Source: Apoderus coryli
Lineage: Eukaryota > Arthropoda > Insecta > Coleoptera > Attelabidae
Direction of reading: 5' to 3'
DNA length: 64,000 bases
Assembly: GCA_911728435.2 (NCBI GenBank)
Contig: OU452198.1
Coordinates: 6,234,001-6,298,000, forward strand
Under the pieces are notes generated by a model, which made no database searches, had not been told where the DNA came from, and saw only the letters and a program-made list of their open reading frames with translations. The translations under genes were made by a program, and so were the position numbers. Of the stretch, positions 33,400 to 46,065 are shown piece after piece (the stretch's first letter is position 1; every line of letters starts with the position of its first letter).

Positions 33400-34130
33400 C
33401 TCAGGGTTATCCAACCTCCTGGGGAAGTCCGAAGCTACATTTTGTCACTAAGTATATAGGCACATACTTTGAATATTATACCACTTCATTACTGGATCCA
33501 ATTTCCAAATATACTGCTCACGTAAGATTTTCTGGCTCTATCTGCTGAAGAGCCAGTGGTGTCCCACCAACCTCGGCTAGCAAACCAGCAGCCATGAGTT
33601 CCCGTTTTTATGTTACAATAGATTAAACTCTATTTCAGAAGATTACACCCCCTTCATCGCAGACCAACCACGGATCGAAATGCGCAGACTGTGATTATGT
33701 CACACACATAATCACCAAACATACCCCCTTAGAAGTTTAACTTAAATGACAGAGACTGGAACACTGTTTTTAACTATGCAGTCACGAGAGGCGCTGCAAA
33801 CGAAAAGTGAAGAAACCTGTCTGTTCTACTACGTTTAGTTTGCCTTCCTATCGCTAGGTGTCGCCAAAAAAAAAACTCATTTTAAAATCACAAAACATCC
33901 CCCTATTTTATGTTTAAAAAATTTGGTATTACCCAGAAAACATATGTTATAGTCGTATTTCCCACAAAAGAGTGTGGCATAATTTCAAGACTTAATATAT
34001 GATTTTTTGCGTTAAGAGTGTGAAAAAAGAGTGCGAGTCTTGTTTAAAAGTTTGTTTAATTGTAAATTGTGCATAAAAATTGCGTTCAGTGTGTGCTATT
34101 TTAATTATTATGGCTCTTTTTGTTGGAGAA
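33400..34130. other. no gene recognised
   Basis: Unclassified sequence follows the transposase fragment. An 8- to 9-base A/C-rich tract and CACACACATAATCACC occur, with no coding motif. Confidence 0.3.
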
Positions 34131-34153
34131 GTTCGACCGGCAAAAAAAAATTT

Positions 34154-34640
34154 TGTGTTCCCAACTGTGAGACTAAGAATGGTAGTTTTTTCCGATTTCC
34201 GAACCCTAATAATGAACCAGAAATGCTAATAAAGTGGTTGGCAAATATAAAAAACCCCCGTTTATTTAACATTCCCTTTGATAAACTGCTTAAAAGTTAT
34301 CTAGTGTGTGCGCAACATTTTGTTCCGGATGATTTACAGTTTGGGTGTCGAAGAGACCTTAAAGGGAATGCAACACCAATATTACATCTTAATACAGGTA
34401 AGAAAACCACGCACCTCTCTTAAATGTGGTACATGTTTTTATGAAATAATTGAATTTATAGAGGAGGCACCTGGTCCAAAACGAAGAAAATTGGAACCCT
34501 CTAGTTGTGACATAGACATAAGTACTGGACCTACCACATCAAAGGAATCCGTCGGTGACCCTAGTATAAGTTACCCCATGGTCATCGATGACATGCCTAG
34601 CCCTAGCACATCGAAAGAATATTCCAAGAACGTAACTAGT
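34154..34640 (+). CDS. THAP-domain protein, two exons (partial or decaying)
   Basis: A complete THAP zinc finger is encoded: FCVPNC, GSFFRFPNP, IKWLANIKNP, SYLVCAQHF, DLKGNATPIL. It is a C2CH DNA-binding module common in insect genes and P-element-derived proteins. A textbook donor ACAG|GTAAGA (intron from 34398) and acceptor TTTATAG (to 34461) give a 64-bp phase-1 intron. Exon 2 then reads EEAPGPKRRKLEPSS with an NLS-like cluster, and a Ser/Thr-rich linker follows. No Met lies close upstream in frame. An ATG at about 34110 would fit if the run of nine A at 34142-34150 changed length, suggesting a frameshift or a missing upstream exon. The frame stays open to 34802 but the last part is low-complexity. 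It may be a host gene start, or a THAP transposase remnant. Confidence 0.6.
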
Positions 34641-34829
34641 CCAAGCTGCCTGTTATTTATGTTTTTAAATTATAAACTTTATTGTGGACCTACTATCTAC
34701 TTTTTGACTAAATTAAAATGTAAAATAATATTGCTAATTTTGCGTTGCTATTTTAATAATAAATGTTTTATAATAATAATTGTTTTTTTTCGATCCCATT
34801 AATGTTTTGTGTCGTGTAACATATAAGGG

Positions 34830-34915
34830 TGCAACTTTATTTGTAGTTTTTCAAAAGTATTTTGAACACTATCTCGTTTTAATAAGTTTTTGAAAAACTA
34901 CAATTAATAGTTGCA
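34830..34915. repeat. imperfect hairpin, 28-bp arms
   Basis: TGCAACTTTATTTGTAGTTT is mirrored by AAACTACAATTAATAGTTGCA with few mismatches, extending to TTTTTCAAAA. It is probably a tiny MITE. Confidence 0.75.
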
Positions 34916-34919
34916 TCAT

Positions 34920-36100
34920 AATATGTAACTATTTAAATTTATTGGAAATATTCCTCACTTATATTATTTTAAATTTCCCGCCAAAACTAATTTATGAGTA
35001 TGCGACACATCAATAGATGGCGCTTCTTTTAGTTCCGATTGTTAACATTGCAGTTCGTGTTCTAAAAGGGTATGTTTTGTGTACATAATATAATATACTT
35101 ACAAGGCAATCCATATGTTCAGTTGTAGCTTAACAGCGTTCAAGCTGAGTTCCTCTAAAGAAGCTGACAGGATGATCATTGAATCGTTAGCTAATGGGAG
35201 AACATTAAATTGTAATCAAATATAGAAAACTAGTTCTAATATTCCTGAAATTGGCTTTTTTTGAAAAAAAAACGATCAAGGCGTTTCTAGCTAAATATAA
35301 CATACCAATGTTGCAGTCTGTTAAAGTTGTGAAATACCTCACATGGATAAGCTAACAAAGAAAAATCCAACAATGTTTCGAAGATGAATCATTCGCCTGT
35401 AGCGATTCAAAGCAAATGTATCGTTATTTTATAAGCACACCTCATATACTATAGCTAAAAGATCCTTCAAATAAATGTTTATTTTACACGACCGATTTTG
35501 TATTACCCCATATTATAATTATATTACAAAGTAGGTATTTCTAATAATAAATAAAAACATTTTTTAATATTTTTAGAATTCAACCGTACGCCATTGGTGG
35601 CATTATTGTCTAGTCTAGTGTAAGTAACTACAAAGACCTTTTGCAATTGAAATTATCACGTGTGTTAACTATACTTTTGTTCCAATATAATCTGTTGCAA
35701 CGTTAATATATGCATTAAACATAATATAAGTAAGTAACAATATGAAAGAACCATTAAATAATATTTATTACGTCTTAACTGGCCCAAATTAATAAATAAG
35801 GGTATTGACTGTATTAACAAAGTAGGTATCCATTACCTACCTATACAGGATAAACTTTGATAGGTATAAACACACTATAATTAATTATATGTTGTATGTT
35901 TTTGTGAAATGACGGTAAATACTGTACTGGACACACTACAAATTTGGGTATCGAAGTTTTTTAATAAAATTTAAGGTAATAATAATTTAAACAGGGCCGG
36001 CATTAGGAATATGATAAAGTAAATGTGGTTGTCTATAGATCTCTAAGATAATTAGACATTTTGGACACATTAAACCTAAGAGACAGTGACACTTTTTAAT
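34920..36100. other. no gene recognised
   Basis: AT-rich unique-looking DNA. No coding, RNA or terminal-repeat signal was found. Confidence 0.35.
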
Positions 36101-36101
36101 A

Positions 36102-36280
36102 TAATTATTATAAAAGGGCACCGAATGCAGCGTTTTTTGTTACATTTCTCCCTCGTAAATAAGACGTATAATAAATCATGCCTGCCAAAGGATACCGACA
36201 GTAATAAAAATAACTACAGTGACTGGAAAAAGTATTTGGTTAATGATTATTCGACAAAAAAAAGGATTAGAGTTTGCAAA
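36102..36280. repeat. dispersed repeat, copy 1 (partner 54977-55160)
   Basis: Begins ATTATAAAAGGGCA and includes CATGCCTGCCAAAGGATACC and ACAGTGACTGGAAAAAGTAT. The same order and orientation recur at 54977-55160. Identity is high, so the family is young. Class unknown. Confidence 0.85.
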
Positions 36281-36284
36281 TAAT

Positions 36285-37410
36285 AATAATAATAGTCTTT
36301 ATTGATTGAGCAGAGTGTACAAACTTTAGATGATACATAAAAGGAAAGATCTTCTGCACTGAGATTTAAAATACCTCAATGAACTTGTCCTCAATCAAAA
36401 GGCGAAGTTTAGCGATGAAGCTACTTTTTACTTAACCTGAAAGCACTATCCTAAAATTACCACTATATTCAATAATTGATTGCAAAACTATCATCCTGAA
36501 ATGAACAAATGTAGTATACAAATATAAGTACAAATATTAAGAATATGTATGTTTTTGCTGACGATGACATAACGGAAAACAAAAAAAAACTACTTTCAAA
36601 TAATCTATCGCGGCTAGGTGATTCAAATTTATACATGCTGACGCAGATCATCGAAATCTATCAAATTTCGATTTGCAATATCCAAATTTTTCCTTTTCCG
36701 TCTTAAACAGGACACCCCAGTAATTACAAATAACACAGTTTCCGCAACAAACTGAAACGAGACTCCCAACAACTCGCTCAGCCAACCTCATAACCATTAA
36801 AAATTATACCATCAAACTGATGTAGGCTTATAGGTTATTGTTTGTCTAATAGGGAAATCTTCAATCTTTTTTTAAACAAATTAACTCTGTCCGGGCCGAT
36901 GCTCCTCAGATTGGGATCGATCTGGTTATACATCATTACGGCATTGTATGTGAAACTCCTTTGGAACAAGGCAGAGCGGTGGCGGGGCATTGAAAGAAGT
37001 TCCTCGTTTCTTAAAGATCTCTGACGTAGATCACGGCGCCAGACAAGTTTCCCGATCAAATACTGTGGAACGTTATTTTTGATCAATCTTTTAACGGACG
37101 TTAGGAACAAATAATTAAAAGTATTCTCCGCGTTGAGCCAGTGAAGCTCTTTTATTTTAAGGGAAACATGATCAAACTTCCTGAGTCTCCAAGTGAAGCG
37201 TCAGCAATTATTTATTATCCCCTGTATTTTCTTCTTGTTTCCATAATTCAGGCAAGGGTAGTTCACGGTCATTGCATAATGAAAAACAGGCATAATTACC
37301 GACTCGCACAGCTTCTTCCTGGTTTTAAAATTCAGGATTTTACGACTTGCGTACAGCACTTTAAAACAAGAGAAAACCTTTCTATTGATATTCGTTACAT
37401 ACAAATAAAT
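36285..37410 (-). pseudogene. 5'-truncated LINE with one nonsense codon
   Basis: The minus strand reads NINRKVFSCFKVLYASRKIL, KKLCESVIMPVFHYAMTV, then one TGA (near 37168), then RKFDHVSLKIKELHWLN, LFLTSVKRLIKNNVPQYLIG and SFTYNAVMMYNQIDPNLR, to a stop at 36835. These are the thumb and C-terminal domains of a CR1/Jockey-like RT. A 3' UTR of about 500 bp ends in AATAAAGACTATTATTATTA (minus) near 36285, a TAA-type tail. Confidence 0.85.
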
Positions 37411-37431
37411 ATATGAATGAAATAAATAATT

Positions 37432-37560
37432 TTTGGCAACGTGTTATTTTCTCAGATTAATCTAAATATAATCGGATGGACATCATATGGTATGGCGAAG
37501 ACTTAATGTGGAAGAAAATTTGTGTCCGACAGTAAAACACGGTGGCAGAATATTGTAACC
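37432..37560 (+). pseudogene. Tc1-like transposase scrap
   Basis: RVIFSD, then a stop where Glu is expected, then SKYN and, after shifts, LCPTVKHGGRIL match the first catalytic motif (FSDESKYN) and the downstream TVKHGGGS motif of Tc1-type enzymes. Only about 130 bp survive. Confidence 0.55.
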
Positions 37561-37569
37561 ATGATCTGT

Positions 37570-38700
37570 TCAATAGTTTTTCTTAGATTAATAAAATGAA
37601 AGAAGATCTATGAAATTAGATAATAATTTTTATTAAAACCTCAAGTGGATGAAACTTTTTGCACTCACTGTATCAGACACGGCCAGTATATGACACGAGC
37701 GGAACACGTTGGGAGTTTAAGCATCAATATTTACATGTGCAAAGCCACGTCTTCTTTTAAATATTTATCATCAGTTAAGGTCTGAAAATAATGAAGGGAC
37801 GAATACACATATTATAAAATTTTTACGTTCTATAGAAAATGTCACTGACTAAGTGAGTAAAATTTGTTGTTAGTTTATAATATCAGAAGCATATTATTAT
37901 AAATGTATCTACTTATATGCATATCAAGTATTAACAAATAGTATTAATTATTATAAAGGTATGTTCCTTGCTGTTCGAACACAGACTGGGTACGTGTGCA
38001 TCTATGTCTAAACTTCTAAAAACAAAAACAGTCCTTTTCAGCGTAGGTTTATATGTTGCCTGTTGGAGCGGCAAGGAAAAATACAGTATACTTTTATACA
38101 AATGAACATACAATTGTTAATACATAGAGGATTTTTAAGATCTCGTTGACATTACAAAGGGATATCGAGTTGTGGTTTTTTATATAATTTTAAACTAACT
38201 TTAGAAACACTACACTAATAGGAAGAATTTTTCAAAACTATAATATTTATCAAGAGCGGGAAAGTAAAATTTTATATCAAATGAGAATTTCCTACCAGTT
38301 TTTGAATAGTTAATGGGTTTAATTTTTAGTAGATTTTCAATACAAATCTAACTATTCAGGAGATCGACACAATCGAAATTTTTGTGTATGCAGTCCTTCA
38401 TTTCATGACCCCTGAACCCTAAAAATGATCTCACGCTCACGCTACACCTTGTAATTATCTTTGACAAATGAACACCTGGTGGAGGTGGGCGAGTGGAGGA
38501 CTAGAAGGATGAAAAAAAAAACAGGATATTAATAATGTAAGCGTTAAGATCTAGAACTTAGTCCGTCCCTTGTAAACTAAAAAAGGTAAAATTTCAAGAC
38601 CACTATTTTAGGAGGTCCTTACGTGTGTTCATCATATAAAATTGAGTTATTCAAGAAAAATCTTTCGGGGTCTATATAATCGTAAAGAAGGCCTGCAGCA
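37570..38700. other. no gene recognised
   Basis: AT-rich sequence without recognised motifs on either strand. Confidence 0.35.
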
Positions 38701-38717
38701 TTTTAGATGAAAATGGA

Positions 38718-38749
38718 ACATGTTTCGGAAGCTCACAGTACCTCATCAG
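38718..38749 (-). ncRNA. degenerate hammerhead-like motif
   Basis: The minus strand has CTGATGA and GAAACATGTT in the right order and spacing, but helix II is poorly paired (GG/CC only). It is a likely inactive relative of the 6074-6117 motif. Confidence 0.3.
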
Positions 38750-39343
38750 CAGCTAAAACCTCAATAGTATGTACTCAAGTATTAACAAACTAATTAAATT
38801 GGATAACTGTTTATTAATTTAAAATATTACTTTACTTTGTCTATTAAATACTCAATGGCATTAAGATACTTAGCATGCTGAAATGTCCATAATCCTGCAC
38901 ACACTCTAATTGTTTTAGGAATCTTCAGAGGTGGTTGGACAATCTGTATATTACATGTTGACATCTGCCGCTTACAGGCACAATAATCCTGATTCCTGTT
39001 CATGAAAATGATGATACTTACCATGACCGTACCCACCTAGGTATGCAATTTACCAAATTAGTAGCTTATGCAGTGATATTACATCCTAGTATGAGTTCTA
39101 TCACTTAAAAATTACCTTAAGCTGTCCTCTGCACCGCAGATAACAGTGTTTTTAACAAATTCTTGTTCTAAAATTATAGTTATTATGTGATATCTCACAA
39201 TTTGTAGTAAACAGCCGAGAAATTTGTGCCCATTTTTTTGTTGTTTATTATAAATGTTTTAACACGACTGGTGCGGTACTTAGACACAATATTGTACATA
39301 CAGTAACGTTAAGTTGACCACCCATAATTTGAGTCCAGAGCTG

Positions 39344-39770
39344 GGTCAATTACTTTTCAAAGTAATTACGTAACTACAATTAAAAAGGACTTTATCATGT
39401 TTTTGTAATTAATTACTTTCGAAACAATTTAATTAATTACAATTACAGTAACAGAAATTGTAACTTAATTACATTTTCAATTACTACTGCAATTTCAATT
39501 ACTTTTAATATTTTTCCAATTCAGTTTTTTGTTAAAACTACAAATTAAAATAATATATATAATAAAAATGTACGCCACTGACTGTAATTTAATTTCAATA
39601 TTGCCTTTAGATAAAACAACTAAAACTAAAACTTTTTTATCGATTATATTTTTTGCATATGTCGCTTCATTTACGAGATATAAATTTAAAACATTTTTAA
39701 CATACCAAGAATATTTCCGAATAATTCGACAAAAAATAACATGAAAATTTCGAAGCAAGATAAAAATAAA
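39344..39770. repeat. TAATTAC-rich repeat end plus shared block
   Basis: From CAGAGCTGGGTCAATTACTT the sequence is dense in (T)AATTAC words, as in the subterminal zones of some hAT-like MITEs. No right-hand terminus was found. The block 39566-39705 (TACGCCACTGACTGTAATT) recurs in the same orientation at 61197-61325. Confidence 0.6.
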
Positions 39771-40369
39771 TAAATTAACATTTATACCTAACACAAAAAA
39801 TTACAATGAATGAAAAATACCAGGGTGGGTTCTAATCGATAAATCACCCCCTTAAGTATTGCCGCGTTTTGAAACACTCTTATATCTTCTCCAGATGGTT
39901 TGGTGAATTATGGGTCAACAAAAGGTCAACGTTTAGCTCATTTATTTGACCATCTTCAGTTTTACTTTAAAAGCTTCGATTTTCGGTTCAGAAAGTATTT
40001 ATAAATAATATACCTACATAAACAATAAAACAATGAAATAGGCGCGGTATACGAAGGAGGAAATTGGTTGCAAAACTCTGCAAATATTTTCGTTTTGGTT
40101 TCTTAGATAAAACATTAAAAAATGTTTCTATCCTGGAAATAAAGGTTGAGGTTCTTTAATGTAACCTTGAACATGCTAAATAACAACACTTTATCAATTT
40201 AGTGATAAAGGTTACAAGGATCAGAATTGATGTGTTTTGTTGATCTAGCATTTAAATAAAATTTGTATTAGTATTCAAAAAATCTTAGATTTTAGTTATA
40301 TGATGTTATATGTCAATATTAAAAGTAACTCTAGAAAGTAATTGGAGCTCCAATACCACAATTATAAAT

Positions 40370-42012
40370 TAGTTTGACCCAAAATATAATTAATTACAAT
40401 CACTAATTACTTTGCCCCAAAATATAATTAATTACAATTGCAAATTACTTTGATCGAAAATATAATTAATACAATTGCAAATTACTTTGACCCAAAATAT
40501 AATTAATTACAATTACAAATTACTTTGCCCCAAAATATAATTAATTACAATTGCAAATTACTTTGACCGAAAACGTAATTAATTAAAATTACAAATTACT
40601 TTGCCCCAAAATATAATTAAGTACAATTACAAATTACTTTGACCCAAAATTTAATTAATTCCAATTGCAAATTACTTTGATCCAAAATATAATTAATTAC
40701 AATCACAAATTACTTTGATCGAAAATATAATTAATACAATTGCAAATTACTTGGACCCAAAATATAATTAATTACAATTACAAATTACTTTGCCCGAAAA
40801 TATAATTAATTACAATTGCAAATTACTTTGACCGAAAACGTAATTAATTAAAATTACAAATTACTTTGCCGCAAAATATAATTAATTAGAATCACAAATT
40901 ACTTGGATCGAAAATATAATTAATTACAATTACAAATTACTTTGCCCCAAAATATAATTAATTACAATTGCAAATTACTTTGATCGAACACGTAATTAAT
41001 TAAAATTACAATTTTTTTTTTTTTATTTTTTTTTTTTAAAATGGCCCGTACGACCTAAGTCCTCGGTTTCACTGCAGCCTCATGGGCTTATTGTGAAAAA
41101 TCCCCGTATATTATGCCACCCAATCCAGCAGCCCTGTACCCTCCAGTAGCTTGTGGAGTTCAGTTATGTGTTGGGTGTCAATATCTGCTAGCGCAATCAG
41201 CGCATGCCTAAAAATAGCGTGTCGTCTTTGAAAAAAAATTACAAATTACTTTGCCCCAAAATATATTTAATTACAATTACAACTTACTTTTACCCAAAAT
41301 ATAATTAATTACAATTGCAAATTACTTTAACCCAAAATATAATTAATTACAATTGCAAATTACTTTAACCCAAAATATAATTAATTACAATTGCAAATTA
41401 CTTTGACCCAAAATATAATTAATTACAATTACAAATTACTTTGCCCGAAAATATAATTAATTACAATCACAAATTACTTTGATCGAAAATATAATTAATT
41501 ACAATTACAAATTACATTGCTCCAAAATATAATTAATTACAATTGCAAATTACTTTGAGCGACGACGTAATTAATTAAAATTACAAATTACTCTGCCCCA
41601 AAATATAATTAATTACAATTACAACTTACTTTTACCCAAAATATAATTAATTACAATTACAAATTACTTTGCCCCAAAATATAATTAATTACAATTGCAA
41701 ATTACTTTGACCACAAATATAATTAATTACAATTGCAAATTACTTTGACCCAAAATATAATTAATTACAATCACAAATTACTTTGATCGAAAATATAATT
41801 AATACAATTGCAATTGCAAAATATTTTTGTCCCAAAATATAATTAATTACAATTACAAATTACTTTGCCCCAAAATATAATTAATTACAATTGCAAATTA
41901 CTTTGATAGAAAACCTAATTAATTATAATTACAAATTACTTTGAACCAAAATATAATTATGTAATTACAATTACAAATTACTTTGATCCAAAATTTAATT
42001 AGATCAAAATTA
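40370..42012. repeat. minisatellite, 38-bp unit, about 37 copies
   Basis: The unit is approximately TTACTTTGACCCAAAATA followed by TAATTAATTACAATTACAAA. Variation is concentrated at GA(C/T)C(C/G)A and at TTG/TTA/TCA before CAAA. The array covers about 1.4 kb after removing an inserted retroposon at 41012-41234. The words match the TAATTAC subterminal repeats at 39344-39500, suggesting amplification from that element. Confidence 0.92.
41012..41234 (-). mobile_element. short poly(A) retroposon inside the minisatellite
   Basis: A 10-bp duplication AAAATTACAA at 41002-41011 and 41235-41244 flanks 223 bp that begins (plus strand) with a T-rich run, the poly(A) tail of a minus-strand insertion. 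The body (GGCCCGTACGACCTAAGTCC and on) is GC-richer than its surroundings. It is a SINE or a heavily 5'-truncated LINE. The family is not recognised. Confidence 0.8.
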
Positions 42013-42014
42013 CA

Positions 42015-43380
42015 AATTACATTATTGAAATTTGTAATTAATGTATACAGGGTTAGGTTTTTGTAGCAGGATTTTAACAAGTTATAGAATATATTTTTGT
42101 AAGATGAAATTCTTATACAAACATATCCGTGCAAGGTTTGTTTCTGCGATACAGGGTGTCAGGATTTATTTAATTATTTACTTAATTATTTTTTTATTAA
42201 TTTCCAATTAACTAATTAATGTATTATTTCCTACTTTGTTCTTTGCCTTTAAAAAGTACTTAAAAGTAAGCCTAAATTTCAAAAGTCTCATTTTAAAAAA
42301 AATAGAGGTCTCGAAAATCATACAAGAAACTAAAAAGTTGGATATATGTTTGCAAAAATTTGACTTACCCTGTATATTATATAATTAGACCAAATAGTAA
42401 TTAATCGCTGTAATTAATTAAATTTCCTTGCAAAGTTTATCAAATTTATGCACGACTTTTGGTTCTTCCGGTATATTAAAAAAGTAAAAGCCACACTGTT
42501 CGCCACTAAGACGATGTTATGAGTAGGTACTGTTAATAATTTTTTTTTCTAAGTAGGTATACAGGGTATATTCAATAAGTTTACCTATTACGGTTCTTTT
42601 GGGACACCTACTTATTAATTACAGCTACATTACAATAATAGTTGTTGTTTTTTTTCTGAGAATAACCGAATTAAGAAAAGTCAAAAAAGTAGGTATAAAA
42701 TACTACTCGTGGTTGGGCGAGCAAGCAACGCAACGGTAAAAAATGCACATGAACAGATGCATATACATGTTAAAACGCATGTGAACCCGCCAAAACAATG
42801 CTTTTATGTTTGTTAATTAGCGTCCAAAAACAGCATCGACTGCATGCCTTCCGCGCGGCACACACGGAGACATCGAAGACACCAGCATTTCTGGTCACCA
42901 TTTAAAAAATACCGATTTGCAAAAAAGTTGTGCTGGATGTTTTGTCCTACAAAATATACATTCATTAATTAGTTATTAATTAGGTACGGTGAAATGGGGT
43001 GGGATTGATCATTTTAAAATATTTTTTGGCATTAACTTGTTTGATTTTAAACCTAAATTAGTTATAATAGGTAAATGAGATCGGTACGTAACGGCGTGTC
43101 CCAACCTTGCAAAAACTACCCTAACGAAATTGTCATGTTAAAACTTGTCCAGTTTTGCTTCTTAGAGTATCTGTACTTGTACTATTACCACAGCATAAAG
43201 ATCTACAGCAGGTTATCTTTGGTGGTTGGGGGCGTTATGCGCATCTTCTTACGCGTCGGGTTAAGATCGTATCAGTGGCGGCGTTAAAACCAAATGACAT
43301 TTTATTCTGACTCATAACCGTGCTTCGTGATTTTGAAAATACTTGTGGTTTGTGAATAATTATTGTGTTGAATCGTGTCA
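42015..43380. other. no gene recognised
   Basis: Contains three CAGGGT words (42046, 42152, 42562) of the dispersed family. The 70-codon frame at 43075 has no recognisable domain. Confidence 0.35.
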
Positions 43381-43399
43381 ATTGGTGACGCGTGTGCTG

Positions 43400-43454
43400 C
43401 AAGAGTTACAACAGCAAAAAACGTTTTTTTAGGATTCCTAAAGATACAAAAAGG
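43400..43454 (+). pseudogene. THAP-like exon remnant
   Basis: The reading CCKSYNSKKRFFRIPKDTKR is followed directly by GTATGT, a possible donor. FFRIPKD is a strong THAP signature and many THAP genes splice here. No Met and no proper C-x2-4-C precede it, and a stop lies just upstream, so it is a fragment at best. Confidence 0.3.
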
Positions 43455-43769
43455 TATGTAGTAGGTATATAATATATTTTTCCCCTTTACATAATCTTTA
43501 TACATAAAATAAAAATATCATTTTGTCGAAATATGAAAAATTAGTATACCTACAATTTATTTAAGTTGCACAGGTACACGGTACTAAGTGCAGCCTGGAG
43601 TATTATGTAAAATAAATATTTATTTATTCTTGGTATGCTGAGAAAATACTTTTCCTGAAATAGGAGTTTTCCTGCAAAAAAAGTTTTATTTATTTAATCA
43701 TCGAATTTTGATTTTTTTAAAAAATCACGATTTTTATCAACTCTGCTTAAAAGGCTAAATATATAGTTT

Positions 43770-44600
43770 TTGCAGTCTAATTTTTTGACCGTTTTTCTAC
43801 TATTTATGAACGCCTATGTAAACAAGTGTTTTATGCTATATTTGTACTAATTATTTTTGACGGTTAATGAGGAAAATGAGGTTATACTCTATTAAACCAA
43901 TGAAAAATTATTTAATATTTCGGTTGAATTTAAGAAGTATGCATTTCTTACATTTTTTAACCCTTTTTTAAAACCCTTGCTTACGGTCAATGTTTCCTAA
44001 AAGTTAATCAGCACCTAGACATATCCTGTAGTATTTTTCTACCAAATTTGGTTAAAATATGTTAAGTGGTTTTTGAGTTATCGTGGATAAAGACAGAGAG
44101 ACAGACACACAGACTGACAGACATTTTTGAAAACTACAGTTGACACTGTTTATACGTAGTAAAACTTTATATAGTGAAAAACTCTTGACAGTGCATTTTT
44201 TTCAAGACTTAAAGTATTTTAATGAAATTTAATGTAAAAAGCCCTGCATATAGTGAAAAATGAGTAGCACTCTATACAGGGTGTTTCAGAAAGACATGGC
44301 CAAAATTTGTGAGCGAATTGGGGACATCTAATCATGAAAAAAAAAACCTAAATTGTAATTTTTCGAAAAGTCCTTATTTACAAAGATACAGGGTGTTAAA
44401 GATGACTGCCTGAGGACGATTTTTTTGAAATATTTTCGAAACGAGTAAAGATGAATTAACCAAATGTAGCATATTTATTCACCTAGGTAGATTTTAACCA
44501 AATTTGGTACAAAAATACTATAGGACACAGAAGCTGATTAGATTTTGGGAAACATTGAGCGTAGGCAAGGGGTTTAAAACAGGGTTCAAAAATAAAAAAA
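43770..44600. repeat. inverted copies of the 140-bp array family
   Basis: 43930-44060 is the reverse complement of 44485-44600 (shared word ACCAAATTTGGTTAAAATAT-like, and CAATGTTTCC). 43785-43835 is the inverse of the GGCGTTCGTAAATAGT monomer. An (AGAC)n-like simple repeat lies at 44092-44124, and a CAGGGTGTTTCAG block at 44274-44390 is inverted at 50795-50915. Confidence 0.75.
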
Positions 44601-44679
44601 AATCATAGTTCTTAAACTTATCCGAAATACTGCATAATTTTTTACGCATTTAATTGAATATAACCTAGAATATTAGACC

Positions 44680-45980
44680 ACATTGGCGTTCGAAAATAGT
44701 GTAAAATGGGGTAAAAAAGATTAAAAAAAAAACGTATTTCTTAAAAATAGCAGAAATATTAACTAGTCATTTATAGTTTTGATAGAATATAACCTATAAA
44801 ATGTGTCATGAATAACTTACTTTCATAGGCGTTCGTAAATAGTGGAAAAGGGGTCAAAACATAAAAAATATATATTTTCTAAACTTATTCGAAATATGGA
44901 ATAATTTTTCATAGTTGTGATACAATATAAGTCTAAAAATATACTATAAAAGAATTTGTTCACACAGGCGTTCGAAAATAGTCTAAAAAAAGGGTCAAAA
45001 ACGAAAAAAAAAAACGTTTCCCAAATATACCAGAAAAATTGGCTAATTATATATAGCTTTAATATAAGATAACCTACAAAATGCAGCATAAAATTTTTAT
45101 TTACATAGGCGTTCGTAAATAGTAGAAAAGGGGGTAAAATGAAAAAAATTAAATGTAAAAATTTTTATATTTAACTAGTTGAATTGGTGTTAAAAATACA
45201 CGACAAAAATGAATGTCCGTAAAAATTCTATTGAAGGGCCAGAAAAAAATTGTATTCGTGATAACTCAAAAACCACTACAGGATATTTATAGGTGGTGAT
45301 TAACATTGAGCGTAGGCAAGGGGTTTAAAAGAGGGTTCAAAAATTAAAAAAATCATAGTTCTTAAGCTTATCCGAAATGTTGATTAATTTTTTGTGCGTT
45401 TAATTAAATATAACCTATAATATTTAACATAAACAATTAGACCACATTGACATACGAATAAAGTGTAAAATGGGGTAAAGGTTAGAAGAAAACGTACTTC
45501 TTAAAAATAGCAGAAATATTGACTAGTTATTTATAGCTTTGATAGAATATAACCTATAAAATGTGTTATAAATAACTTGTTTTCATAGGCGTTCGTAAAT
45601 AGTGTAAAAGGGGTCAAAATAAAAAAATATATACTTCCTAAGCTTATTCGAAATACGGAATGATTTTTCATAGTTGTAATAGAATAAGTATAACCTAAAA
45701 AATGTTACATAAATGAACTGATTCACACAGGCGTTCGAAAATAGTGTAAAAAACGAAAAAAAAAAATTCCAAATATAACAGAAAAATTGGCTAATTATAT
45801 ATAGCTTTGATATAAGATAACTTACAACATGCACCATAACAATTTTCTTTACATAGGCGTTCGTAAATAGTAGAAAAGGAGGCAAAATAAATTTTATAAT
45901 AAAAAATCCCAAATATTGTGCATACAAGAACTTGGCGTAGAAGGTCTGAAATATAAAATATGTACGTATAAATAGTGCCT
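44680..45980. repeat. tandem array, 140-bp monomers in 760-bp higher-order units
   Basis: GGCGTTCG(A/T)AAATAG starts occur at 44685, 44828, 44967 and 45108, then 45449 (degenerate), 45588, 45730 and 45856. Spacing is about 139-143 bp (last one 126). Monomers alternate CGAAAATAG and CGTAAATAG. The whole four-monomer block, with its leading CGTAGGCAAGGGGTTTAAAA, repeats after about 760 bp. A fragment recurs at 56655-56720. Confidence 0.88.
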
Positions 45981-46065
45981 CCAAAGAGAAGAAAAATGAA
46001 CAAAACCCGATACTTAAAAAAATAGCTGATCTCTAAAACAAAAAAAACTATATAAATTTTAGATA

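Noticed and set aside
40370..42012. CRISPR-like regular array
   Set aside because: There are no unique spacers. Units are contiguous 38-bp tandem repeats in a eukaryotic genome.
41919..42134. 71-codon minus-strand frame with repeated ICN/FKVICNYN words
   Set aside because: It is the translation of the 38-bp minisatellite, not a gene.
45583..46003. Phe/Tyr-rich minus-strand frames (133 and 70 codons) resembling a membrane protein
   Set aside because: They run through the 140-bp tandem array. The apparent similarity between them and the 44823-45089 frame is due to the repeat.
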